Source: Armatimonadota bacterium (GTDB taxonomy: Bacteria; Armatimonadota; JADLDR01). Taken from it: 48,546 nucleotides of DNA. This document shows positions 8,307 to 16,878 of this stretch, in pieces. A program made the translations under genes and the position numbers. The stretch lies in assembly GCA_020846535.1 (NCBI GenBank), contig JADLDR010000096.1:1-48546 (forward strand), given 5' to 3'. The notes beneath the pieces are model-generated. The model was not told where the DNA came from and did no database searches. It was given only the letters and a program-made list of their open reading frames with translations. Numbering within the stretch: the first letter of the stretch is position 1; each line of letters starts with the position of its first letter.

Positions 8307-8450
8307 TCACCGGCGGCGCTGGTGTTCGTAGCAGAAGACCTGCCCGCCGAACCGTTCCGGGTGGCTCCGGCAGTAGGCCAGGGCCTTCTCCGAAACCGCG
8401 CTGTGGCAGACCGCGCAGACCGGAGAAGGGGTCTCCGGTGTGGCGGTGCT
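8307..8450 (-). pseudogene. C-terminal remnant of a zinc-motif protein
   Basis: This stretch has no start codon and is bounded upstream by an in-frame TAA. It reads SPVCAVCHSAVSEKALAYC followed by RSHPERFGGQVFCYEHQRRR. The CxxC...C...CxxH spacing and FGGQVFCYEHQ resemble the C-terminal zinc module found on several phage and plasmid DNA-metabolism proteins. I infer a degraded 3' gene end. The remaining bases to 8577 show only a short AGGATC/GATCCT hairpin near 8480. Confidence 0.4.
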
Positions 8451-8577
8451 TTACGGTGCGATCCCTTGGAGCGCCGTAAGGATCTGCATCGATCCTGTAC
8501 GGCGACGCTATGGGCCGAGCTAGTGGGACGCTTGTCCGCTCTGTTTTTCCCTATCCAAAAGACAGGCTCTCCCTTGC

Positions 8578-10395
8578 CTATATGAGGTTGGGTCGTGTCA
8601 GGGGCAAACTATACTGGTTGGCGGACAGATAGGCGATATAAGGCTTGCCGAAAGTGAGTGTCACTCCTCTATGCAGCGGGCCATCCGGCATCGAGAAGAC
8701 ATGCTCTTCACAATAGAAAGACAGATCGGCACACACGACAGGCTCCGAGAGATGCGCCACCATGTTGACGGTTTCCGAGGTAAACAGAAGCGCCGTCTGC
8801 CACCAATGACCTCCGTCGAGAGCCTTCCCGAATAATCGCTGCTGGCGGGCTGTCAGTTCGGCCCAGGAGATGGGTATTTTCCGGAGCGCCCTCTGTTGCT
8901 GGTGGCTATTCAGGCTGGCCCAGAAGCGCAGGGCCGGTATGTTGCCATCTAGCATCCGAGCATCAAACGGCAAATGATACCTGCCAGACTGGGCAGATAA
9001 AGCGATTTCCTGCGCCGGGGTGATGTGAGTCGCCAGATCCTCGAAATCCGCCAGATCCAGAACCTCCGTCTGTCGGGCTGTCCTCTCCAGAGGTCGCAGC
9101 AAACGCTCCGGCACTTCACTGGGGCGCAGTTGCCAGTAATGGAGATGGCGGAAGAGCACATAATCGCCCTCGACCCTTACGAAACCATCCACTTGGTCCC
9201 GGGTATATTGCTCCAACCACTGCGCCGGTGTGGCGGCATCCCACTCCGGTACCATCAAGCTTGGCGGCCGGAAATGATCCATTTGGCGCACCCGGGCAAA
9301 CTGCACGGCAAAAGAATGGACCCGAAAGGCATCCGCGATGATGGAGAGATCGCTATGATCTGCCAGCCACTCCAGGCGCTCCGAAGGAGTGGCTCTGATG
9401 GCGCCATGCGGTTCGAGGTGCAAGTCACCCGCCTTCTGGTTCCCTTGCCGAAGCGGCTGTTGCAGAGCGGGGTTGTCTAGCATCTGTGAGGGCGGGGTCT
9501 CCCATTGAAGCCAACGACCATATCCGGGATGTTCGGACAGGATGGAATCCTGGGGACGACCGACGCAGGATGTCAGCCCTACCCCGGTAGCCTCCTGGCA
9601 GTGGAGACGGGGCCCCTCATCTTTCCACGTAACGATATCCAGCCAGCGATCATCGGGGGATAAGCGCAGGATGAGGTAGAGGCATTCCGCTGAGGGAGGG
9701 GGGAGTCTGGTATCGATTTTCACATTCGGGTGAACACTTTGCAGGAATTGAGTTTGACGGAGGCGTTCGGTTTGCTGCCACTCATGCAACCGGGAAGGAA
9801 GCGGGAGCAGATCCCTCTGAGGATCAGTGGAAGCGATCAGCGGAACTCCCCGCCATAGTCGTTTCCATTGACCGGGTGTCGCATGGCGCAGGGCCCAGCC
9901 TGCCAGGTAGTGATGCAACGGCAAGCCGTTCGGAGGATGGGATCGAATACCAAAAGTAAAAGCCTTCGGCTGCTGCCGGTCATCAGAAGCCGCGGAATAG
10001 GCGTAGGTTGAGTCCGAATCCTCCTGACCGAGAACGTCAAAATCCGTTTGGCTGGTGGCCATCAAGGCCTGAAGTCTTTCCTGAGCCTCCTTGCGCCGGT
10101 CTTGCTGATAGGCTTGCCGGAGGGAGTGCTCCTGACGGCGTGCCTCCTGAGTTTGATAGAGACGGTATCCCGCTTCAGTCTTCTCCCATGACAAATCCAA
10201 TAATGCCGACACTTTTGTCAGGACTTCCCAGGCGGGTTTGTGCTTGACAATCGCCGTAACCTTATCGTCGGCAATGGCCTTGTCGGCTTGCAGTGAAATG
10301 GCGCATTGCTGGCTCACTCTTGCGAGGAATTCGGCGAGAGGAGTCATTTTCAGATGAAGCGTCAGAGGTGTCTGCAAAGGCTGATCCGTATCCAT
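8578..10395 (-). CDS. Hypothetical protein with two STN-like domains
   Basis: A 605-residue protein. AGGAGG precedes the ATG at 10395; a longer in-frame reading to 10662 lacks a ribosome site and looks non-coding. Residues about 10-75 (LTLHLKMTPLAEFLARVSQQ, then AIADDKVTAIVKHKPAWEVL) match the secretin/TonB short N-terminal (STN) pattern. A helical charged linker follows (RRQEHSLRQAYQQDRRKEAQ). A second similar module lies about 330-420 (SERLEWLADHSDLSIIADAF and LFRHLHYWQLRPSEVPE). The remainder is unfamiliar. No signal peptide or beta-barrel is visible, so it is not a secretin. I associate this architecture with Armatimonadota, from memory. Function unknown. Confidence 0.65.
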   Translation of the reverse strand: MDTDQPLQTPLTLHLKMTPLAEFLARVSQQCAISLQADKAIADDKVTAIVKHKPAWEVLTKVSALLDLSWEKTEAGYRLYQTQEARRQEHSLRQAYQQDRRKEAQERLQALMATSQTDFDVLGQEDSDSTYAYSAASDDRQQPKAFTFGIRSHPPNGLPLHHYLAGWALRHATPGQWKRLWRGVPLIASTDPQRDLLPLPSRLHEWQQTERLRQTQFLQSVHPNVKIDTRLPPPSAECLYLILRLSPDDRWLDIVTWKDEGPRLHCQEATGVGLTSCVGRPQDSILSEHPGYGRWLQWETPPSQMLDNPALQQPLRQGNQKAGDLHLEPHGAIRATPSERLEWLADHSDLSIIADAFRVHSFAVQFARVRQMDHFRPPSLMVPEWDAATPAQWLEQYTRDQVDGFVRVEGDYVLFRHLHYWQLRPSEVPERLLRPLERTARQTEVLDLADFEDLATHITPAQEIALSAQSGRYHLPFDARMLDGNIPALRFWASLNSHQQQRALRKIPISWAELTARQQRLFGKALDGGHWWQTALLFTSETVNMVAHLSEPVVCADLSFYCEEHVFSMPDGPLHRGVTLTFGKPYIAYLSANQYSLPLTRPNLI

Positions 10396-10686
10396 CAAGC
10401 GTCCTCCTGGTGAACATATCCTCCGACCCATGGATCCCCGAACGGGGGCCGGAAACTTCAGTGTAGCCCCCGCGAAACAATGGATATGCCCACGGTTTCC
10501 AAACTGCCCCGGGTTCATACCCGGTCTGTGTCCCGCATACCGCCGCTGGGGTGAACTCGGCTCTGTTGATCCTGGCGGTTTTCTCGTTCGGCGAAAAAGG
10601 TCGGTAGAAAACGGATAAAGAGGTCTCCTCCGATCCCGATATTCTTGATCGGAAAGAGACAATGCTTTTACCGGTCCCGGCGGTCC
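10396..10686. other. Intergenic stretch without a recognisable gene
   Basis: Between the STN-like gene and the von Willebrand-like remnant I see no supported gene. It contains a small perfect hairpin, CCGGGT/ACCCGG near 10515, and several GC-rich inverted repeats close to the start of the STN-like gene. Possible promoter or leader of that gene; no clear -35/-10 pair was found. Confidence 0.3.
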
Positions 10687-10950
10687 TTACTTCCGCCGGC
10701 GGCACCGGGTCACTTCATCGGTCAGGCGGCTGTAGGCAGCGTGGATACCCGGGGCGGAGGCATCGAAAGCCACGCTGTCGGCGGCCTGGATGCCCAGCGA
10801 CTCGCCGGACTGGATCGCGTCCTGGTTGGCGGCCAGGAAGACGAACTCCCAGCCGTTTTGCTGGTGCTTCCCGATCTTGGCGAAGACCTGCTCGCGGGTG
10901 TGGCGGTGGCGTCTTAGGTAAGATTGGGATTCCTCTCCAGACGGTACATT
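10687..10950 (-). pseudogene. C-terminal fragment of a von Willebrand factor A-like protein
   Basis: The minus strand is open from an in-frame TGA (10951-10953) to TAA at 10687. It reads VPSGEESQSYLRRHRHTREQ, then VFAKIGKHQQNGWEFVFLA and ANQDAIQSGESLGIQAADSV. In many bacteria a vWA-domain protein ends with just this order: DGEE..., TREQVF..I, GWEFVFLGANQDA, a small-residue SLGI segment and VAFDA. Only the last 87 codons remain, with no start. Upstream the sequence switches abruptly to AT-rich DNA, so the 5' end was probably removed when the island inserted. Confidence 0.6.
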
Positions 10951-11089
10951 TCATAAGGCGATCTTTTCTTGCGCCTTGCGGCCCCAACGTTCAAAATTTT
11001 CCTTGTATTTTTCAGGTTAAAAGATTATAATAATAACAAACAATAGTTTGATATTTTGAGATTAAAATTTCTTTGTGTTGTAAAGGAGA

Positions 11090-11146
11090 AGCGAAGGGAC
11101 ACCAAGAAGGTATGTCTATCCCAAAAGCCCGAGTGTTCCCTTCGCT
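11090..11146. promoter_or_regulatory. Inverted repeat in the leader of the NdpA-RelA/SpoT cassette
   Basis: AGCGAAGGGACAC at 11090-11102 pairs with GTGTTCCCTTCGCT at 11133-11146 with one extra base. GAGTGTT inside the right arm can instead pair with AACACTC near 11184, so two alternative folds are possible. It lies 120-175 bases before the first gene of the cassette in an otherwise gene-free AT-rich stretch (10951-11265). It may be an operator or RNA switch; no consensus promoter hexamers were recognised. Confidence 0.35.
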
Positions 11147-11265
11147 ACGATAATGATTTAAATCTTAGCTTGGTTAGAAAACACTCGCGGTTTACATTGG
11201 CTTACCTCAATATAGAAATCTGATTTAGAAATACATTGTGTTTCTAGAATAGACGAGGAGGGGCA

Positions 11266-12321
11266 ATGAAATCGCTTCTTAGCACATTACAAATAGAAAA
11301 GGTTATAGTCCACAAAGTTCCTGCTAGATTTATAAGCAAGCCTAGTGACGAGGTCGAGCTTGGATTAAGTGAAGTTGAATGTGAATTGACAACCGACATC
11401 AAAAACTACTTTTGTGAGCGCATAAAAAGTAGCCTCAGCAACGCTGCCTCTGGAGTCGTTTTTGATGACACAGCCAATTCACTGATGCCAAATACTATAT
11501 TTAACTTCTTAGGAGATGGTAAAGCGCCCTTTGTGGAATATTCGCATACTATGACGAAACACCTGTATGAATGCCAGAATGGCGTGAATCCTGCCGGGCT
11601 GCTTACTGTGGTGGAAGGAGAGTTGGACGGTATTCGTGCTCTTTCTATTCTAAAGCTCGAACAAGAAGTGGCGCTTCGACTGGAGCAAACACAAATCGCC
11701 GGTAAATCGACTTTCAACCTCCGACATCTTAGAGATCTTATGCTTGGCGAACAGACGAAGGTTTTTAAAGTAGGTCTCTTTGTTCAACGTGGTAATGAGC
11801 TTTGCACAATAGATGGGCTTGTCTCTGACAAGCAACGGAGCCTTTCTTCGAAAGGTGGTATCGCGGATTTCTTTCTCAGAAAATATCTGGGTTGCAAATT
11901 CAAAGAGGATCCTGAAGTCACGACTCAGCGATTTTATGAGCTGACTGGAAAGTTTATCAACGAGGAGGTATCGGATCCGTTAAAAAAGGCAAAATATGAA
12001 ATTGCCCTCCTCTCTGAACTCAATAGTACGATATCGAGTATGCGCCCCGAGATATTTGCTCAGCGGCACCTTGATACGGCAGACAGACAGCCATATACAG
12101 ATTGGCTGGAAGCCCACCAATTTCGTGATGCGCCATTTGAGAAAAATACAGTTCGGATTGAAAAACAACTTACCCGTATGCAACTAAGCTTCGCAAGCGG
12201 AGTGACAGTATTAGGCCCACCCTCTGTAATTGATGAGCGCGTTAAAATGACAGAGTTGCCTAGCGGTAACATCAAGGTAGAATTCGAAGATAAATTGAAG
12301 CAGGTCCAAGGGAAGCGATGA
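11266..12321 (+). CDS. NdpA/YejK-like 37-kDa nucleoid-associated protein
   Basis: A 351-residue member of the NA37 nucleoid-associated family (E. coli YejK is 335 residues). The pattern fits throughout: LQIEKVIVHKV near the start, YFCERIKSSL at about 46-56, NTIFNFLGD, FVEYSHTMTKHLYECQNGVN, GLLTVVEGELDGIRALSILK, a central KVFKVGLFVQRG, and SKGGIADFFLRKYLGCKF, the conserved FFL..fLGC segment. GAGGAGGGG precedes the ATG. The gene is strongly AT-rich compared with its surroundings, with different codon use, which indicates recent transfer. It overlaps the RelA/SpoT gene by four bases (ATGA). Family members bind DNA, but the role beside a nucleotide synthetase is unknown. Confidence 0.82.
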   Translation: MKSLLSTLQIEKVIVHKVPARFISKPSDEVELGLSEVECELTTDIKNYFCERIKSSLSNAASGVVFDDTANSLMPNTIFNFLGDGKAPFVEYSHTMTKHLYECQNGVNPAGLLTVVEGELDGIRALSILKLEQEVALRLEQTQIAGKSTFNLRHLRDLMLGEQTKVFKVGLFVQRGNELCTIDGLVSDKQRSLSSKGGIADFFLRKYLGCKFKEDPEVTTQRFYELTGKFINEEVSDPLKKAKYEIALLSELNSTISSMRPEIFAQRHLDTADRQPYTDWLEAHQFRDAPFEKNTVRIEKQLTRMQLSFASGVTVLGPPSVIDERVKMTELPSGNIKVEFEDKLKQVQGKR

Positions 12322-13274
12322 TAGACTTAGAAGCCTTTCGTACCAGGTGGATAAATGAACGGCCAAATTACGAAAAGCTGGTATCAGAAGTTCGCCATAT
12401 TATAGACCAAGAAACTAAACAGCGAGGCATCATATGCAGTATATCTGGGAGGCCGAAAGAAATAGGTAGCTTCCTTAATAAGATAATACTCAAAAATTAC
12501 ACTTCATGGGAACAAATCACAGATAAGGCTGGAGTTCGGATTGTTGTTACATATGCTTTCTCAACTACCGAGGTTGAAGAAATCATATGGGAAAATTTCA
12601 CTGTTCATTACTACGATAACAAGGCTCAAAATATAGAGGCTGATAGGCTTGGATATCAAGGGATCCATTTCGATATAAGCATGAAGGTAGGTGAATTTGT
12701 TGGTATGCCGTGTGAGATACAACTCCAAACACGCGCTCAGAATCTCTGGTCTGATATCTCACACCCATATTATAAACCACCCATTCCTGTCCCGCCTGCA
12801 ATCATGCGTAGAGTAAATAGATTGGAAGTACTTATGGAACTCTTCGATAAAGAAGTTTCAGAGTGTTATAATGATATGATGATGGCAGATGGATACGAAG
12901 AAGCTTATATGTTATCTCGATTAGAGAAAAACTTCTATAAATTAACTGCTCGCGACTATGACAAAGACCTATCTCTATGGATCGTTAGTCAGCTCAAATT
13001 GCTTTACGCTCCCTCGGATCAGAAGACCTATGACCGTATAATAGATACTTTTGTTGCACAAAAGGAAGCGATCCTTACAAGAATTTTCACCAATTATTAT
13101 ACAGATAGCCGATGCAATCCGTTACTATTCCAGCCGGAGAGTTTGCTCATATTTGAACGGTTGGAATGTGATCGCTTCCGGTTAACAGAGGAATGGAGTA
13201 AAATATTGCCAATTGAACTGCTTGTCTCCTTTGCTGATATTTGGGGAGTATCTATACCTTCGGAAATATGGTAA
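12318..13274 (+). CDS. RelA/SpoT-domain nucleotide pyrophosphokinase
   Basis: A 318-residue protein with an intact (p)ppGpp-synthetase-type domain and no HD hydrolase domain. Visible motifs: R45-x-K47...S51...K55 (GRPKEIGSFLNKI), the metal-binding D69 in DKAGVRIVV, Y113 in DRLGYQGIHFDI, and CEIQLQTRAQNLWSDISH at 132-149 (ExQ...T...W...H). Residues 165-318 form an unfamiliar helical C-terminal domain, longer than typical small alarmone synthetases. It is ATGA-coupled to the NdpA-like gene, AT-rich, and followed by a strong terminator, so the two genes form one closed cassette. It could make (p)ppGpp, (p)ppApp, or pyrophosphorylate tRNA, as toxSAS enzymes do. Which of these is not readable from sequence. 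Confidence 0.88.
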   Translation: MIDLEAFRTRWINERPNYEKLVSEVRHIIDQETKQRGIICSISGRPKEIGSFLNKIILKNYTSWEQITDKAGVRIVVTYAFSTTEVEEIIWENFTVHYYDNKAQNIEADRLGYQGIHFDISMKVGEFVGMPCEIQLQTRAQNLWSDISHPYYKPPIPVPPAIMRRVNRLEVLMELFDKEVSECYNDMMMADGYEEAYMLSRLEKNFYKLTARDYDKDLSLWIVSQLKLLYAPSDQKTYDRIIDTFVAQKEAILTRIFTNYYTDSRCNPLLFQPESLLIFERLECDRFRLTEEWSKILPIELLVSFADIWGVSIPSEIW

Positions 13275-13314
13275 ACACAACAATTCCCCAATTTTGAATA
13301 CGGGGTTTGAATGA

Positions 13315-13352
13315 GGCCCTGCGGAATCATATATATACCGCAGGGCCTTTTT
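13315..13352 (+). terminator. Rho-independent terminator of the NdpA-RelA/SpoT cassette
   Basis: A perfect 10-bp stem GGCCCTGCGG/CCGCAGGGCC with a 13-base AT loop is followed by TTTTT. It lies 40 bases after the RelA/SpoT stop codon and separates the cassette from the helicase operon. Confidence 0.92.
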
Positions 13353-13374
13353 GATAATTCCTACCAGCAACGGC

Positions 13375-13615
13375 AGGAATCCGCTCAGACAATCGGAATC
13401 TAATTGGCATTGAGTCTGCTATGCAAGGAATCCTAGATCCATGCCCACCATCTATGACAACATCGAAACACCCCTCTTACCGATCCTCCGGCAAACTCTG
13501 ACGCATTCCTACCGTGCCGATATCTGCGTCGGCTATTTCAACCTGCGGGGCTGGGCCTGCATTCGGGATTTTATTGAGCATTTTGACGGCTCGGACAACG
13601 GGCGGGCGCGGGTGT
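13375..13615 (+). repeat. First copy of a duplicated promoter/5' helicase segment
   Basis: From GGCAGGAATCCG through the helicase start to GACAACGGGCGGG, this segment matches 24946-25187 with scattered substitutions in both the upstream region and the first 60 codons. Here it belongs to an intact gene; the second copy is dead. The conserved upstream block (AAGGAATCCTAG just before ATG) probably holds the promoter and ribosome site. Confidence 0.85.
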
Positions 13616-16600
13616 TGATCGGGATGGTTCAGGCCCCGGAAGAGGACATGCGCCGGTCGCTTAAGCTCCTCCAGCGTCCGGAGGTGATCGATGGCCCTCG
13701 CAGATCCAGACTGCTCCATGAAGTGGCCGCCAGCTTCCGGGAGCAGTTGGAGACCGGCGCTCCCTCGAACACCGATGAGGCGACTTTACGCTGCATCGCC
13801 CGGCAGATACGTTCGGGGAAGCTCAGGGTCAAGCTCTTTTTAGGCCATCCGCTCCATGCGAAGCTCTACCTGGGGTTCCGGCAGGATCACGCCTCGCCCA
13901 TCCTGGGGTATCTGGGCAGCAGCAACCTGACCGCTTCGGGCCTGTCCCACCAGGGCGAACTCAATGTCGATGTCTTAGAACAGGATGCCGCGAAAAAGCT
14001 GGCCGCCTGGTTCCAGGATCGCTGGGAAGACCTTGCAAGCGAAGATATCTCCGAAGAACTGGCGGCCCTGATCGAGACGAGCTGGGCGAGGGAGAAGCTG
14101 CTGTCACCCTACCTGGTCTATCTGAAAATGGCCTATCACCTCTCCCAGGAGGCGCGGGAAGGGGAGCAGGAATTCAAGCTGCCCAAAGTCTTCAAGGGGC
14201 AACTGCTCGATTTTCAGGCGGCAGCCGTCTCCCTGGCCGTGCGCCATCTCAACACCCGAAACGGCGTGCTGGTGGGCGATGTGGTCGGGCTGGGCAAGAC
14301 CAGGGTGGCCGCCGCGGTCGCCCGGATCTACCAGGAGGATCAGGACGGCAGCGCCCTGATCCTGTGCCCGAAGAACCTGGTCGGCATGTGGGAGCAGCAG
14401 GTGGCACTGTATGAACTCAACGCCGAAGTCCTCTCCGTCAGCCGGTCCCAGCAGCGGCTTCCGGAATTGCGCCGCCACAAGCTGGTCATCATCGATGAGT
14501 CCCATAATTTGCGCAACAGGGAGGGAAAACGCTATCAGGTGATCCGGGACTACATTGACCGCAACGACAGCAAGGTGGTGTTGCTGACCGCCACGCCCTA
14601 TAACAAGCAATATCTGGATCTTTCTAACCAACTGCGCCTGTTCGTGGATGAAAAGCGCGATATCGGCATCCGGCCCGAGAAATACTTTGAGCGGGAGCCG
14701 ATCAGCGATCTGGAGTTTGACGCCCGGTTTCAGGCCCCTTCGCGCTCCCTGCTGGCCTTCGAGAAAAGTGAGGACCCCGAAGATTGGCGCAACCTCATGC
14801 GCCTGTTTCTGGTGCGCCGGACCCGCCATTTTATCATCCAGAACTACGCGCAGTATGACCCCGCAAGAGACCGCTATTTCGTTTCGTTGGAGCAGGGGAA
14901 CTCCTATTTTCCGAAGCGCCAGCCGAAAAACCTGACCTTCGCTTTAAACGATGCCGATCCCCAGGACCAATACGCTCGGCTCTATCAGGCCAGCGTCGTC
15001 GAGATCATCAACGCCTTATGCCTGCCGCGCTATGGGCTGGCGAACTATCAAAAAAAGAACGCACTGAATCAAGCCAACGCCCGGGAAAAGCAGATCCTCG
15101 AAAACCTGGGCCGGGCCGGGCCGCGCCTGATGGGATTCTGCCGGACCAACCTCTTCAAACGGCTGGAAAGCAGCGGCTACAGCTTCCTGGTGTCCCTGGA
15201 TCGGCATCTCCTGCGGAACCTGGTCACCCTGCACGCCATTCAAACAAATCAGCCGATCCCTATCGGAACCCAGGAAAGCGAACCGCTGGACACCTCCCGC
15301 ACCGATACCGACGGCGAATTCCCGGATAAACCGACTCCATCCGAGGAATATACTCAGGATTCCAGCGATGACGCCGCGCCCACACCTCCTCCGATAACGA
15401 TTGCCATCCCATCCGCCTCGTCGCTCAATCTGCCCGCCTATCAGAAGCGCGCTGCCGAAGTCTACGACCTCTACCGGACGCAATACCAAAGCCGGTTCAA
15501 GTGGATCGCGCCGCATTTCTTCGTGCCAGCCCTGGCAAAGGACTTGCTCAGCGATGCGCAGGACTTGCTGGGGGTGCTTCAGCAGGCAGGCTTCTGGGAT
15601 CCGGCCCGGGACGCCAAGCTGGACGCGCTCCGGGAACTCCTCTGCCGGACCCATGCGAAGGAAAAGGTACTCATCTTCACCCAATTTGCCGATTCCGTCC
15701 GGTATCTCGAAACCCAACTCATCGCCCGGGGCGTGCAGGACCTCGCCGGAGTGACGGCGGCCACCGAATCGCCCACCTTGATGGCGCGGCGGTTCAGCCC
15801 GGTGAGCAACCAGTTCACCCCGACCGACGATCAGCCGGAGCTGCGGGTGCTGGTGGCAACGGACACCCTCTCGGAAGGCCAGAACCTTCAGGATGCGGCT
15901 ATTGTGGTCAACTATGACCTGCCCTGGGCCATCATCCGCCTGATCCAGCGGGCCGGGCGCGTGGACCGGATCGGGCAGCAAAGCGATACGATACTCGTCT
16001 ATTCCTTCCTCCCGGCGGTCGGGGTGGAGCGGGTGATCGGGTTGCAGCGCCGCCTCCAGGAGCGCCTGCGGGCCAACCAGGAGGTGGTCGGGGCCGATGA
16101 AGCCTTCTTCGGGGAATCGGAGGAATCCAAGATCCGGGACCTCTACACCGAAAAGGCGAAGGTGCTGGAAGATGATCCGGACGGCGATGTCGACCTCGGG
16201 AGCGAAGCCCTTCAGATCTGGAAAAACGCCGAGCCTGCCCACCAGAAGCAGGTGGAGGCGCTGCCCAATGTCGTCTATGCCACCAAGCCCCACGGGGCCG
16301 GGCGCGGCGAGGGCCCGCCGGGGGTGCTGGTCTACCTCAAGTATCCGGACGGCACCGACGCCCTGGTCCGCACCGACCCTGCGGGGAATATCCTCAGCCA
16401 ATCGCTGGCTTCGATCCTGCAAACGGCGGCCTGCGATCCGAAGACCCCAGGCCTGCCGCGCCATGAACAGCATCACGCCCTGGTTCAAGAGGCCGTGCAG
16501 AAAACGATGATCGAGCAGCACACCGGCGCGGGAGCCATGGGGCCGCCCCGGAGCGCCCGGCGGCGGGCGCATGAGCGATTGATCTCATATCGGGAGCAGC

Positions 16601-16878
16601 TCAAGCGCAAGCCCGATCTTTTTGTTGATCTGAATGTCCTGGAGGAGTGCCTGCAAGCCCTGCACAAACTCCGGCTGACCAACCAGGCGACCGATCAGAT
16701 CAACCGGCAACTACGGTTAGGCATTAACGATGCGGACCTGGCGCAGGTGGTGATGACGCTGCACGAAGCCGGAAAGCTGAGTATTTTTGAGGAAGAACCG
16801 GCGATGCAGGAGCCGACCGTGCTGTGCAGCCTGGGCATGTTTCCGGCTGCGGAATGTCAGGAAGGACAGAATCAATGA
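13441..16878 (+). CDS. PLD-nuclease/SNF2-family helicase
   Basis: A 1145-residue protein. Residues about 1-215 form a phospholipase D-like domain with an HxK motif at 139-141 (LHAKLYLG) and the following LGSSNLTASGL. A superfamily 2 helicase follows: GLGKT at 283-287, DESHNLRNREG at 352-362, LLTATPYNK, then the second RecA fold with VLIFTQFADSVRYLE, LSEGQNLQ and QRAGRVDRIGQ near 840. A charged, low-complexity linker lies around 620-660 (TDTDGEFPDKPTPSEE). It overlaps the methyltransferase gene by 4 bases (ATGA), so the pair forms a restriction-modification-like defence unit. The PLD domain is the probable nuclease. It differs from DISARM in lacking drmA and drmB nearby. Confidence 0.88.
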   Translation: MPTIYDNIETPLLPILRQTLTHSYRADICVGYFNLRGWACIRDFIEHFDGSDNGRARVLIGMVQAPEEDMRRSLKLLQRPEVIDGPRRSRLLHEVAASFREQLETGAPSNTDEATLRCIARQIRSGKLRVKLFLGHPLHAKLYLGFRQDHASPILGYLGSSNLTASGLSHQGELNVDVLEQDAAKKLAAWFQDRWEDLASEDISEELAALIETSWAREKLLSPYLVYLKMAYHLSQEAREGEQEFKLPKVFKGQLLDFQAAAVSLAVRHLNTRNGVLVGDVVGLGKTRVAAAVARIYQEDQDGSALILCPKNLVGMWEQQVALYELNAEVLSVSRSQQRLPELRRHKLVIIDESHNLRNREGKRYQVIRDYIDRNDSKVVLLTATPYNKQYLDLSNQLRLFVDEKRDIGIRPEKYFEREPISDLEFDARFQAPSRSLLAFEKSEDPEDWRNLMRLFLVRRTRHFIIQNYAQYDPARDRYFVSLEQGNSYFPKRQPKNLTFALNDADPQDQYARLYQASVVEIINALCLPRYGLANYQKKNALNQANAREKQILENLGRAGPRLMGFCRTNLFKRLESSGYSFLVSLDRHLLRNLVTLHAIQTNQPIPIGTQESEPLDTSRTDTDGEFPDKPTPSEEYTQDSSDDAAPTPPPITIAIPSASSLNLPAYQKRAAEVYDLYRTQYQSRFKWIAPHFFVPALAKDLLSDAQDLLGVLQQAGFWDPARDAKLDALRELLCRTHAKEKVLIFTQFADSVRYLETQLIARGVQDLAGVTAATESPTLMARRFSPVSNQFTPTDDQPELRVLVATDTLSEGQNLQDAAIVVNYDLPWAIIRLIQRAGRVDRIGQQSDTILVYSFLPAVGVERVIGLQRRLQERLRANQEVVGADEAFFGESEESKIRDLYTEKAKVLEDDPDGDVDLGSEALQIWKNAEPAHQKQVEALPNVVYATKPHGAGRGEGPPGVLVYLKYPDGTDALVRTDPAGNILSQSLASILQTAACDPKTPGLPRHEQHHALVQEAVQKTMIEQHTGAGAMGPPRSARRRAHERLISYREQLKRKPDLFVDLNVLEECLQALHKLRLTNQATDQINRQLRLGINDADLAQVVMTLHEAGKLSIFEEEPAMQEPTVLCSLGMFPAAECQEGQNQ

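Noticed and set aside
15016..16572. Long open frame (518 codons) antisense to the PLD-helicase
   Set aside because: No ribosome site, no recognisable domain, entirely covered by conserved helicase motifs on the other strand.
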